NCBI GenBank assembly: GCA_003285105.1
Contig: CP030158.1
Coordinates: 1,402,501-1,466,500, forward strand
Length of the DNA: 64,000 bases
Direction: 5' to 3'
From: Roseithermus sacchariphilus
GTDB taxonomy: Bacteria > Bacteroidota > Rhodothermia > Rhodothermales > MEBIC09517
Notes under the pieces: generated by a model
The model's database searches: none
Seen by the model: the letters and a program-made list of their open reading frames with translations, nothing else
Told to the model about the DNA's origin: nothing
In this document: piece by piece, positions 38,717 through 46,840 of the stretch
Numbering within the stretch: the first letter of the stretch is position 1
Layout of the letters: each line of letters starts with the position of its first letter
Position numbers and translations under genes: made by a program

Positions 38717-39541
38717 TCAGGACAGGCAAAAGTGGGCCGTGAGGCCGGCCGCGTTCGCCGCCTTCTTCACCGCACGTTGCCCCCGGATCGGGTGGAGGTG
38801 ATGCCGGCGGCGCGTGCGGGTGCGCGGATCGACTGAAAAGGTAGGCGAGGCGAATACGTACTGCCATTTCCATTCAAACGGTGCCTGCGGGTATTTGCGG
38901 GCCAGGGCATTGGGCAGTTCGACCTCGTGCATCCCTTCTGCCCGGTCGGCTTCGTACTGGCGGCGGCGCTCATCGAGGTGCGCGTAGAGGTCGGCTTTCA
39001 GCGAAGCCGGCAACGGGACGCGCCGATCCTTGTCTCCCTTGCCGGCCCGCACCGTGATCTCGCTCCGGTCGGAGCCCAGGTCCTGAACCCGCAGGCGCAA
39101 CGCTTCGGAGATGCGCATACCCGTGCCGTAGAGTAGGCGCCCGACCAGGCTTTCGACACCCTGGAGGTGGGCCAGGAGGGCCTGTACTTCGGGGCGGCTC
39201 AGGACGACGGGAAGCCGTTTCGGCCGCCGGGCGCGGGGGAAGTCGCTGAAGTCGCCCGGCTCTTTCTTCAGCACGTGGCGGTACAGGAAGACGAGGGCGC
39301 CCAGCGCCTGATTCTGCGTGGAGGCCGTCACACGCCGCTTCGTGGCGAGGTAGGTCAGGAACTGCTGGATTTCCGGCGCAGCCATGTCCGACGGTCGGCG
39401 TCCTCCATGGAAGATCACGAACCGCCGGATCCACTGGACGTACGCCTTTTCGGTGCGCAGTGCATAGTGCCTCGTGCGCAACGCTTCCCGAACGGCACGG
39501 TCCAGGGCCTGCAGGTTGGCTTTCCGGAAAGGATGAGGCAT
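38717..39541 (-). pseudogene. intI: Truncated integron-type tyrosine recombinase (IntI)
   Basis: 274 residues starting MPHPFRKANLQALDRAVREA. The core-binding domain and box I arginine (GRLLYGTGMRISEALRLRV) are intact, and the IntI-specific insertion is present: ALARKYPQAPFEWKWQYVFAS then DPRTRTRRRHHLHP-x4-QRAVKKAANAAGL. The reading frame then ends at TAHFCLS. The missing ~50 residues would carry the H-x-x-R and the nucleophilic tyrosine, so the enzyme cannot be active. No remainder is found in other frames downstream. It points to a former integron; IS630 and IS3 copies lie next to it. Confidence 0.88.
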
Positions 39542-39612
39542 GATGCGAGGGCGGTGTGAGCGGGCAAGCAGGTTGCCGACGGTGCGGTCACGATACCGCG
39601 TAGAGGGGCGTT

Positions 39613-39652
39613 GTTGGATAAGTTACACGACGAAGAAAGGCAGCTATCCAAC
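39613..39652. repeat. Inverted repeat resembling integron core sites
   Basis: GTTGGAT (39613-39619) and ATCCAAC (39646-39652) fit GTTRRRY and RYYYAAC, the core patterns of integron recombination sites, and extend to an 8-bp inverted repeat. They lie 70-110 bp upstream of the integrase start, where attI is expected. The motif is short, so this is tentative. Confidence 0.4.
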
Positions 39653-39665
39653 AGCATAGCGTAGG

Positions 39666-40268
39666 TCAATAATGTTGAGGCAGGAAGCCGCAGTGCTGGA
39701 ACCATCCCGCGGCATCCGCCGCCGTCACCTGCTCGGTGGCATACTCCACGGCCTCCAGCAGCGCTTCCGCCGTGTCCGCACAGGCCTTCTTGATCAGATG
39801 CTTCAACTTCGACCACAGCAGTTCGATCGGATTGAACTCCGGACTGTAGCGCGGCAGCGGCCGGACGCAGGCGCCCCGCGCCTCGATCTGTTCGACCAGG
39901 TCCGGTGCCTCGTGGATGCGCGCGTTGTCCCACAGCACGATGTCGCCCGGCTTGAGTACCGGCAGCAGGTGCTGCTGGATGAACCCGCGGAAGTGCCAGC
40001 GCCGCACCGTGCCGGTATGCATGGCCACCGTGCCGGCTCCATCAAAGCCCAGCCAGCCCAGCAAGCTGACGCGTTTTCCCTGCCGCAGCGGGGCCTGACA
40101 GACCAGGCGCTCGCCCCGAGGCGCATAGCCGTAGGCCAGGCGCATGCCCTGGATGACTCCGCTTTCATCAACGGCTTTGATCCTGGTCGCATCGACCGTA
40201 CCGAGCCAGTCGCGGAAGGCGGCCCGCTCGGCTACGACGTCGGGGCGCTGTTGCTGCGCGGCCTGCAT
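39666..40268 (-). CDS. IS630 transposase, catalytic part (orfB)
   Basis: 200 residues with the DDE catalytic triad: D in KAVDESGVIQGMRLAYGY, D in DIVLWDNARIHEAPDL and E in FNPIELLWSKLKHL. It overlaps orfA by 37 bp. A run of eight A on the minus strand (about 40272-40279) just upstream of this ATG lies in the overlap zone of open frames and is a likely slippage site, so the active protein would be an orfA-orfB fusion made by frameshifting, as in other IS630 elements. Confidence 0.9.
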   Translation of the reverse strand: MQAAQQQRPDVVAERAAFRDWLGTVDATRIKAVDESGVIQGMRLAYGYAPRGERLVCQAPLRQGKRVSLLGWLGFDGAGTVAMHTGTVRRWHFRGFIQQHLLPVLKPGDIVLWDNARIHEAPDLVEQIEARGACVRPLPRYSPEFNPIELLWSKLKHLIKKACADTAEALLEAVEYATEQVTAADAAGWFQHCGFLPQHY

Positions 40269-40621
40269 CGTCTTTTTTTTCGCGTCAGGCCCAGTCGCGC
40301 CCGGACCCGGCCCATCGTGCGGCGGCTGACCCGACGCCCGGTGTGCTCGGTGAAGCGCTGGGCCAGTTCATCCTGTGTCAGGTCGGGCTGGGCCTCAATC
40401 CAGGAGCGGACGAGGGCCTCGTCGGCCTCAGTTAGCAGCCGTCGGGACCCGCCGGGTTTTTTCGGCTCGAGCGAGCCGCTCTGCCGGGCCTGGCGAATGA
40501 CGCGGTCGACGGAAGCCTTGCCGACGGCAAAGCGCTGGGCCAGGTCGGCCCGGGAGCCTTCGCCGCGCTCATAGGCACGGGCGATGCGCCACCGTAGATC
40601 GGTGGAAAGGGGAGCGGGCAT
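40232..40621 (-). CDS. IS630 transposase, DNA-binding part (orfA)
   Basis: 129 residues with two helix-turn-helix segments: GEGSRADLAQRFAVGKASVDRVIRQ and LTQDELAQRFTEHTGRRVSRRTMGRVRARLGLTRKKR. It binds the element ends. Its frame crosses the A8 tract at LTRKKR and then continues in a non-conserved tail, which fits programmed frameshifting into orfB. Confidence 0.88.
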   Translation of the reverse strand: MPAPLSTDLRWRIARAYERGEGSRADLAQRFAVGKASVDRVIRQARQSGSLEPKKPGGSRRLLTEADEALVRSWIEAQPDLTQDELAQRFTEHTGRRVSRRTMGRVRARLGLTRKKRRCRPRSNSAPTS

Positions 40622-40779
40622 CAGAGTAGCCAGAGCAAAAGGAATGGATACAGAGTCAGACTGAAGATAACATCAACCGCGATGACCTACGCTATACCCT
40701 CTGGCTCTCAGGCACCCATCTATGGAGTTAACCCGGTTTGGTGGACTATCTTCCCCTTACGAACAACGAAGAGGTCCCC

Positions 40780-41112
40780 ATGCCACGAACACGTCCCCCG
40801 TATCCCTCTGAATTCCGCCAGCAGATCATTGCGCTGGCACGAGCCGGACGCTCGCCCCGTCAGCTCGCCGAGGAGTTCGAACCCTCCGAACAAACCATAC
40901 GCACCTGGATCAAACAGGCTGCGCGCGATGATGGCCTGCGCGCCGATGGCCTGAGCACAGCCGAACGGGACGAACTACGCCGACTCCGCAAGGAGAACCG
41001 TCGGCTCCAGCAGGAACGCGACATCCTGGCAAAGGCGAACAATAGGTTCGCCCCTGCGGCCTGGTTCGCTCAGGAGACGAACGTGATACCGAAGCAATCT
41101 TCGCGTTCATAG
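40780..41112 (+). CDS. IS3 transposase orfA (helix-turn-helix)
   Basis: 110 residues from the ATG at 40780 (GAGG ribosome site). HTH region YPSEFRQQIIALARAGRSPRQLAEEFEPSEQTIRTWIKQA and a leucine-zipper-like LRRLRKENRRLQQERDIL. The expected AKAAAWFAQET ending is interrupted by six extra residues (NNRFAP, an 18-bp in-frame insertion near 41039-41058), which may alter frameshifting or be a natural variant. Confidence 0.88.
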   Translation: MPRTRPPYPSEFRQQIIALARAGRSPRQLAEEFEPSEQTIRTWIKQAARDDGLRADGLSTAERDELRRLRKENRRLQQERDILAKANNRFAPAAWFAQETNVIPKQSSRS

Positions 41113-41144
41113 ATGCCCACCAGGCCGAATTCCCCATCCGCGTC

Positions 41145-41972
41145 ATGTGTAAGGTCCTGGCCGTCTCCACCAGTGGCTACTACGCCTGGCGCAGCCGAGT
41201 CCCGTCCCAGCGAACCCGAGACGACGCCATGCTGACCGAGCAGATCCGTGCCCTCCACGCGTGGTCCCGCGGCACCTATGGCGCGCCCCGCATTCATGCC
41301 GAACTCCAGGATCAGGATGTGCATGTGGGGTGCAAGCGCGTGGCTCGTTTGATGCGAGCAGCCGGCTTGACAGGCATCAGCCGCCGTAGAGGGCCCACCA
41401 CGACGCGGCGGAGGGAGGGAGTTGGACCCGCACCGGATCTCGTCGAGCGAGACTTCACGGCGACGGAACCGAACCAGTTGTGGGTGGCCGACATCACCTA
41501 CGTGCCGACGGCCGCCGGCTTCCTATACCTGGCTGTTGTGCTCGACGCCTTCAGTCGCCGGATCGTGGGCTGGTCGATGGCCAATCATCTGCGCACGGAG
41601 CTGGTAGTCGCCGCCCTGGAGATGGCGCTCGAGCAGCGGAAGCCGGAGGCGGTCATCCATCATTCCGATCAGGGCTCGCAGTACACGTCGCTTGCCTTCG
41701 GGCTGCACTGCCGGGAAGCCGGTGTGGAGCCGTCGATGGGCTCGGTCGGGGACTGCTACGATAACGCCATGTGCGAGAGCTTCTTCGCCACGCTTGAATG
41801 CGAACTCATTGACCGCGAGGCGTTCGCCACGCGGGCCGAGGCGCGGCTGGCGATCTTCGACTACATTGAGGGGTGGTACAATCCGCATCGGCGTCACTCG
41901 GCCCTGGAGTATCAGTCGCCGGTAAGCTACGAAAGAAGACACCAAGCACAGGTCGCAGCCGAAAGCTGCTGA
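41145..41972 (+). CDS. IS3 transposase orfB (DDE integrase)
   Basis: 275 residues from the first ATG; the -1 frame is open further upstream (FIDAHQAEFPIRV), so the active product is the orfAB fusion. DDE residues are in WVADITYVPTAAGFLYLAVVLDAFSRR, IHHSDQGSQYTS and DNAMCESFFATLECEL. The C-terminus YNPHRRHSALEYQSPVSYE is standard. The gene looks intact. Confidence 0.93.
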   Translation: MCKVLAVSTSGYYAWRSRVPSQRTRDDAMLTEQIRALHAWSRGTYGAPRIHAELQDQDVHVGCKRVARLMRAAGLTGISRRRGPTTTRRREGVGPAPDLVERDFTATEPNQLWVADITYVPTAAGFLYLAVVLDAFSRRIVGWSMANHLRTELVVAALEMALEQRKPEAVIHHSDQGSQYTSLAFGLHCREAGVEPSMGSVGDCYDNAMCESFFATLECELIDREAFATRAEARLAIFDYIEGWYNPHRRHSALEYQSPVSYERRHQAQVAAESC

Positions 41973-42076
41973 CTGTCCACTAAAGTGGGTTAACTCCACT
42001 AAACTGAACGGCCTGTAGCCCCGCGCGGCCCCGGCTCGTGCTTTGTTTGCGATGCCGTCCCGGGTGGGGCGGACCG

Positions 42077-43417
42077 TCACCCGGTGCCGGCGAGGCGTTC
42101 CAGGGCACGCATGACGCGGGCGGTCGTGGCGCGGTCGATGTGGCGGTTGACGAACAGGTACACCTCCGTGCCGGGCGGTCGGCTGAGGCTGAACAGCTCG
42201 AAGCCGCGGTCGGAGCCGTCGAGCTGCACCATCGGGCCCCGGAACGGCGCGCTGTGCGCCTCGTCCAGCACGGCCCCCGAGCGGACGTAGGCGTAGAAGC
42301 GCCGCAGGTCGCCCAGCGTGCTGTACATCCCGCCGCTGCCCTTGATGAGCCACGACGTCGGCCCCCAGTTGGGCGGGATGTTGGGTAGGCCGACGTGCTG
42401 CGGGCCGCCGCCGGCGGCGAAGTCGGCCAGGGTCAGCCCGCGCGTCTCGCCGTACTCGCCGGTGCGGGTCATGCCGGCCGGGTCCAGGAAGTGCTCGCGG
42501 AGGAAGGCGTAGTACGGCCGGCCGGAGACGCGCTCGACGAGGGCCGCCAGCAGGCCGAAGGCGGCGTGGGAGTGCTGCCGGTCCGTGCCGGGCGGGAAGC
42601 GCAACGGGGCCGCCAGCAGCCGCCGCTCGGCTGTCGCCCGGTCGATCCAGGCGAGGTCGGGGTCCCAGTCGTCCGCGGTGTGGAAGAAGTCCGGCAGGCC
42701 GGAGCGGCCCGTCAGCAGGTGCCGGATCGTGATCGCCTGCTTGTCGGCGGGCACGTCCTCGAAGTAGCGGGTGATGGGGTCGTCGAGGCCGATGCGGCCC
42801 TGCTGGGCGAGCAGGTGGATGGCCGCCACGGTGTAGTCGATCGGCCGCGAGCCGGTGCCGAAGACTGTCTCCAGCGTGTTGGGGATGCCGAGGTCCTCGT
42901 GGGCCATGCCGAAGGCGCGTTCCAGGAGGACCTCGCCGTCGATCTGCACGAAGACGACCCCGGCCATGCCGTCCGCTTCGAGCCGGTCGAACGTCTCGGC
43001 GAGGGTGTCCCGCGTGAGGTGGAGCGGCGCGGGCGATGCCAGCCGCTGGAGGTCGGTGATGCCTTCTGGCCCGAGGACGAGCCGGAGGTGATGCTCGGCG
43101 TCGGCGGTGGTCAGGATCAGGCGCAGCCCCTCCGGCTCGGCTTCGACGCGGACGTCGTCGAAGGGGCCGTGCACGTCGGCGCGCAGGGCACGCAGGCGCT
43201 CCCGGAGGGCTGCCCGGTCGGCGGCGGGGCTGACGGCGGCGGTGAGGAAGGCGTCGAGCGCCGCCTCGTCCCGGCTGCCGAGCAGGGCGAGCACGGCGTC
43301 GATGGCGTCGCGGACGTGCGGCGGCGGCCCCTCCTGGGCCAGCACCGCCTGGAGCGGGCAGAGCCCGAGCAGCACGAGGAGCAGCAGGATGGCGTACGGC
43401 GGTCGTAGAAAGCGCAT
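42077..43417 (-). CDS. Serine beta-lactamase-fold protein lacking catalytic motifs
   Basis: 446 residues from the ATG at 43417, giving a signal peptide (AILLLLVLLGLCPLQAVLAQ). The beta-lactamase/class C PBP fold is clear: VVFVQIDGEVLLERAFG, then QQGRIGLDDPITRYF, ITIRHLLTGRSGLPDF and FGLLAALVERVSGRPYYAFLREHFLDPAGM. But the S-x-x-K motif reads S190-R-P-I193, so the general-base lysine is gone, and the Y-x-N motif reads H282-S-H284. It is probably a non-hydrolytic binding or regulatory protein. An N-terminal ~130-residue region is unassigned. It is divergent from the SigZ-like gene. Confidence 0.82.
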   Translation of the reverse strand: MRFLRPPYAILLLLVLLGLCPLQAVLAQEGPPPHVRDAIDAVLALLGSRDEAALDAFLTAAVSPAADRAALRERLRALRADVHGPFDDVRVEAEPEGLRLILTTADAEHHLRLVLGPEGITDLQRLASPAPLHLTRDTLAETFDRLEADGMAGVVFVQIDGEVLLERAFGMAHEDLGIPNTLETVFGTGSRPIDYTVAAIHLLAQQGRIGLDDPITRYFEDVPADKQAITIRHLLTGRSGLPDFFHTADDWDPDLAWIDRATAERRLLAAPLRFPPGTDRQHSHAAFGLLAALVERVSGRPYYAFLREHFLDPAGMTRTGEYGETRGLTLADFAAGGGPQHVGLPNIPPNWGPTSWLIKGSGGMYSTLGDLRRFYAYVRSGAVLDEAHSAPFRGPMVQLDGSDRGFELFSLSRPPGTEVYLFVNRHIDRATTARVMRALERLAGTG

Positions 43418-43596
43418 GGGCGGAACGGGTCGGATGCGTGGAACGGGGTCCGTTCTGAACGCCGGCCGGGGCCCGCTTCGTATGTCGCCGGGCCCGGAAG
43501 CGGATCCCGGAGCCATGCCGTCCGGTATGCCGTTCCACCGGTCGTCACCCGCGCCACCGGCTCCCGCCCCTCCTCTCCCTCCACCGGCTGCCTGCC

Positions 43597-44223
43597 ATGC
43601 CCGCCTCGCCCGATGTGCCGTCACCGGAAGCCCTCTGGCGCCGTTTTCGGGGACAGGTCCACCGCTTCTTGGCGGCGCGTCTGCCGAGCGAAGCCGACGC
43701 CGACGATGTCCTGCAGGACGTCTTCCTGCGGCTGCTGGAAGGCTCGACGGCGCTGGAGGACGTGGATAACGTGCGGGCGTGGCTCTACCGGATCGCCCGG
43801 CATGCCCTGGCCGATTTTTACCGGACCCGGACGCGACGCACGACCGAAGTGGTCACCGCCCCCGATGCGCTGCCGCCTCTGCCGGATGCGCCAGCGGCGG
43901 ACAACCTCAGCCCGTACTCGGGGACGCACGACGTGCATGAGGAGGTGCTCTCCTGGCTCCGGCCCATGATCGACGAGTTGCCGGAGCACGACCGCCTGCC
44001 GCTGCTGATGGCCGACGTCGAGGGGCGCAGCCAGCGGGAGGTGGCCGAGGCACTCGGGCTCTCGCTCTCCGGCGCCAAGTCGCGCGTGCAGCGGGCGCGG
44101 GTGCGGCTGGGCATGTTGCTACAGCGCTGTTGTGCCCTGGAGTTTGGGCCGGACGGGCGAGTGGCGGCCTTCCACCGCCGGGCCGGTGCGTCCGCCGCCG
44201 GCTGCGAAGACGGGTGTGGCTGA
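43597..44223 (+). CDS. SigZ-like ECF sigma factor with cysteine-bearing tail
   Basis: 208 residues. Region 2 is about 12-80 (ADADDVLQDVFLRLLEG, NVRAWLYRIARHALADFYR) and region 4 about 125-175 (LPLLMADVEGRSQREVAEALGLSLSGAKSRVQRARVRL). After it comes a tail with C178-C179 and CEDGC (203-207), as in the SigZ subgroup, whose tails carry cysteines. Such thiols may sense metals or oxidants. The next gene downstream is an ArsI-like protein with its own cysteine-rich tail. Confidence 0.88.
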   Translation: MPASPDVPSPEALWRRFRGQVHRFLAARLPSEADADDVLQDVFLRLLEGSTALEDVDNVRAWLYRIARHALADFYRTRTRRTTEVVTAPDALPPLPDAPAADNLSPYSGTHDVHEEVLSWLRPMIDELPEHDRLPLLMADVEGRSQREVAEALGLSLSGAKSRVQRARVRLGMLLQRCCALEFGPDGRVAAFHRRAGASAAGCEDGCG

Positions 44224-44354
44224 GCCGGAAGTGGCAACCTGGATGAAGACGGCGTGAAGGCTGCGTCCTTCTGGCGGAAGCTCCGACGTCTGGCATGTGC
44301 GGTCCGATACCGGCCGCGCGTGCACACGTTTCTCCCATTCATCGAGGTGCTGCC

Positions 44355-44774
44355 ATGAAACGCATCCACATCAACATCCGGGTCAACGATCTGCCGGCTT
44401 CCATCGCCTTCTACACCGCCCTCTTCGGCACCGGGCCGACGACGCAACGAGAGGACTATGCGAAATGGATGCTGGACGACCCACGGGTGAACTTCGCGCT
44501 GACCCGGCGGGCCGGCACGCCCGGCATCGAGCACCTCGGCATCCAGGCCGAGGACGAGGCGGAGTTGCAGCAACTGTACGCCGGTATCGCCGGAGCCGAT
44601 GCCGTGCTGCGGGAAGAAGGTCACACCGTCTGCTGCTACGCACGGTCGGAGAAGTCGTGGGTGAAGGACCCGCAGGGCGTCGAGTGGGAAGTCTTTCGCA
44701 GCTACGGTGAGAGTGACACGTTCTACGGCGAAGACCCGGAGGCGGCCTGCTGCGACGACGCCTGCTGCCCCTGA
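44355..44774 (+). CDS. arsI: ArsI/CadI-like vicinal-oxygen-chelate dioxygenase
   Basis: 139 residues. The glyoxalase-type fold has candidate Fe(II) ligands His5 (RIHINIRV), His60 (GIEHLGI) and Glu112 (GVEWEVF), and the vicinal pair C93-C94 in TVCCYARSEKSWVKDPQG, the thiols that hold trivalent arsenic in ArsI. ArsI cleaves the C-As bond of trivalent organoarsenicals such as MAs(III); close relatives (CadI) are metal-induced. A C-terminal tail ACCDDACCP adds four cysteines. It is 131 bp after the SigZ-like gene. The symbol is by family similarity. Confidence 0.85.
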   Translation: MKRIHINIRVNDLPASIAFYTALFGTGPTTQREDYAKWMLDDPRVNFALTRRAGTPGIEHLGIQAEDEAELQQLYAGIAGADAVLREEGHTVCCYARSEKSWVKDPQGVEWEVFRSYGESDTFYGEDPEAACCDDACCP

Positions 44775-44804
44775 TGCCGCCCCGGCCCACGCCTGGGCGA
44801 TCCC

Positions 44805-45932
44805 TCAGTCGACGGTGACGTCGAAGACCAGGTGGGGGTGGGTGTTGGGCGCGGTGACGGCGTTGAGGACCTCGAAGACGAGCCGGACGGACGTGCGTCG
44901 GGGGCCGGTCTTGACTTCCAGCCGCCGGGACTGGTGGGGGCCGACGGTGATCACGTCCGCATCGCTGTGGAAGGTGAAGTCCGTCTGGTTGTCCAGCAGG
45001 AACGCGGCGTCGGAGGTGTTGCGGATCGTGACCGACAGCACGGAGTGGTCGTCGTTCGGGTAGGTGGCGTCCGTGACGGTGAGTGCGGCTTCGAGGAGGG
45101 GTTGGAGGACGTCCTCGCGGCCGACGAGCAGGTTGTTGAACCAGGCGACGGTACGCCCGGCTTCGAGCGCTGCCTGGATGCCGGCCTCGGATCGCTCCGT
45201 GGCAAAGACGAGCGTGACGGGTCGATGCCCGCCCTCGGGGACCTCGTACTGCCAGTCGATCAGGCCGTGGATGTCCGACGTGCCGAGGATGGTCAGCCCG
45301 TGGTCCAGCGCGATCTGCAGCGCCTCGTCCGAGTAGGTGACGTCGTTGACCACCTCGATGCCCTTCAGGAGCCCCTCGGCGATGAGTTCGCGGTGCAGGT
45401 CGGTGAGCGTGGCCAGCCCGTCGGGCCGCTGCGCGGTCCAGTTGGGATGATTCCAGAAGGCGAAGCCGCCCTGGCGGCGGACCTCCTCGAAGACGGCCCG
45501 GACGTCGTCCCGCAGCAGGGCATTGGCATCCTTCAGGAAGATGGCGTTGACGTGGCCGGGCGGCATGGACCGGGTCACCTCCGAGCCGCGAATCACGATC
45601 AGGTCGTGTGCCTGCGCGAACTCGACGGCCAGGTCATAGGCGCGGTTGCGGTCCGGGTGAGGGATGTCCTCGGCGTGGGGCTGGTATTCCAGGTGTTCGG
45701 TGATCGCCAGGGCGTCCAGCCCGTCGCGGACGGCTTCTTCGACGCGAATGTTCGGCCAGACGCTGCCGTCGGAAAAGACCGAGTGGGTGTGGAAGTCGCA
45801 GACGAGCGTCTGGTAGCCGGGCACGTCGGGGAAGGTGATGGCCCGGTCGCCGGTGTGCGTGTGAGCAGGCTGGGCCGGCGCCGCCGGCACGAGCAGGGCC
45901 AGGAGGACGAGCGGGAGCAGGGATCGGGGCAT
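44805..45932 (-). CDS. Exported PHP-domain phosphoesterase
   Basis: 375 residues from the ATG at 45932, with a signal peptide (LLPLVLLALLVPAAPA). PHP metal motifs: CDFHTHSVFSDGS, LDALAITEHLEYQPH, VIRGSEVTRSMPPGHVNAIF, FAFWNHPNW and LGTSDIHGLIDW. The family includes secreted phosphotriesterase/phosphodiesterase-like enzymes; the substrate is not clear. The last ~110 residues look like a beta-sandwich (LSVTIRNTSDAAFLLDNQ). It converges on the ArsI-like gene. Confidence 0.9.
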   Translation of the reverse strand: MPRSLLPLVLLALLVPAAPAQPAHTHTGDRAITFPDVPGYQTLVCDFHTHSVFSDGSVWPNIRVEEAVRDGLDALAITEHLEYQPHAEDIPHPDRNRAYDLAVEFAQAHDLIVIRGSEVTRSMPPGHVNAIFLKDANALLRDDVRAVFEEVRRQGGFAFWNHPNWTAQRPDGLATLTDLHRELIAEGLLKGIEVVNDVTYSDEALQIALDHGLTILGTSDIHGLIDWQYEVPEGGHRPVTLVFATERSEAGIQAALEAGRTVAWFNNLLVGREDVLQPLLEAALTVTDATYPNDDHSVLSVTIRNTSDAAFLLDNQTDFTFHSDADVITVGPHQSRRLEVKTGPRRTSVRLVFEVLNAVTAPNTHPHLVFDVTVD

Positions 45933-46363
45933 GGGGAGCGCGAGGGTGAGCGGCCGCGGGAGACACCGGGGGTCCGGTGGGCTTTCCAAGAAACCGCGAA
46001 CGGACCTCCAAACGCAATCTGCCGGGTTCATCGCCTGCCGTCGCCGCCGCGCGCCACGAAAAAAGCGCCCGGCCCCCCACCAAGGAACCGGACGCCATCC
46101 GCCATCTGAAGTGTGTGATGGAAAGAAGTGAACGGGGGCGCTGTGGCCTCCCTTCTACATACGCGCATTTTTTCGGAGAAAAGGGTCATGCCCGGCGAAA
46201 AAAAATGACGCCGTCGTGTTTCGGCCCGTGGCGGGGCGGCGGTAACCCCCGGCTGTAACCCCCGGCTGTAACCCCCGGACGCGGAGCGCGTAGCGGCGCG
46301 ATGGCGGGTGCGGCGTACGGCCCTGCCTGTTCTCGCTCTCTACAACCTGGTCTTTGCGGCACG
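45933..46363. other. Divergent gap with a 13-bp triplet repeat
   Basis: About 430 bp between the PHP gene and the SRPBCC gene. GTAACCCCCGGCT occurs at 46242 and 46255 and partly at 46268 (13-bp tandem). The stretch 46155-46210 is AT-richer with T6 and A8 runs and may contain a promoter. No gene is supported. Confidence 0.6.
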
Positions 46364-46840
46364 ATGGACATCAACCGGAGCGCCCCCGCGACGGCCTCGG
46401 CCGAGGGGGTCATTCACGCCCCACCGGAGCTCGTGTGGGCGATTCAGAGCGATTTCGAAACCTGGCCGGCGTGGAATGCGGCCGTGACCCGGATGCGCCT
46501 GGACGGCCCGGTGGCGCCGGGCACGTCGTTTCGGTGGACCGCCGGCGGGGCCCCGATCCGGTCGACGATCCAGGAGGTCGTGCCCGGCCGGCGGCTGGTG
46601 TGGACGGGCCGTATGCCCGGGATCCGGGCGGTGCACGTCTGGGAGTTCGAGCCCCACCCCGAGGGCACGCGGGTACGGACGGAGGAGTCCTTCGAGGGCG
46701 TGCTGGTGCGGTGGCTGGCCGGGCCGATGCAGCGTATGCTGACCGCCTCGCTGGCGCAGGGGCTCGCCGCGCTGAAAGCCGAGGCGGAAAAAGCCGAGGC
46801 GGAGCGGCCGGCCGGCCGGGCGGCCGACCCTCAGGGATAG
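46364..46840 (+). CDS. SRPBCC (polyketide cyclase-like) small-ligand-binding protein
   Basis: 158 residues from the ATG at 46364. START/Bet v 1-like fold: ASAEGVIHAPPELVWAIQSDFETWPAWNAAV at the N-terminus, RLVWTGRMPGIRAVHVWEFEPHPEGTRVRTEESFEG in the centre and a long C-terminal helix (MLTASLAQGLAALKAEAEKAEAE). These proteins bind lipids or act as cyclases or hydratases; no reaction can be named. Its last 10 bases overlap the 3' end of the convergent DUF1080 gene. Confidence 0.88.
   Translation: MDINRSAPATASAEGVIHAPPELVWAIQSDFETWPAWNAAVTRMRLDGPVAPGTSFRWTAGGAPIRSTIQEVVPGRRLVWTGRMPGIRAVHVWEFEPHPEGTRVRTEESFEGVLVRWLAGPMQRMLTASLAQGLAALKAEAEKAEAERPAGRAADPQG

Larger units (their letters stand above)
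39659..40693 (-). mobile_element. IS630-family insertion sequence, complete with TA target duplication
   Basis: Terminal inverted repeats GCGTAGGTCA (39659-39668) and its complement (40684-40693), with a further GTTGA match inside. TA flanks both ends (39657-39658 and 40694-40695), the target duplication expected for IS630. Two overlapping frames encode the transposase, and the stop of the second lies inside the left repeat. Size is about 1035 bp. It appears intact. Confidence 0.9.
40723..41998 (+). mobile_element. IS3-family insertion sequence, complete with 3-bp target duplication
   Basis: Ends are TGGAGTTAACCC at 40723 and the inverse at 41987-41998, and the similarity continues inward through TTTRGTGGAC. 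CTA flanks both sides (40720-40722 and 41999-42001), a 3-bp duplication typical of IS3. Size is 1276 bp. It lies only 27 bp from the right TA of the IS630 copy, so two elements landed next to each other beside the broken integrase. Confidence 0.92.
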
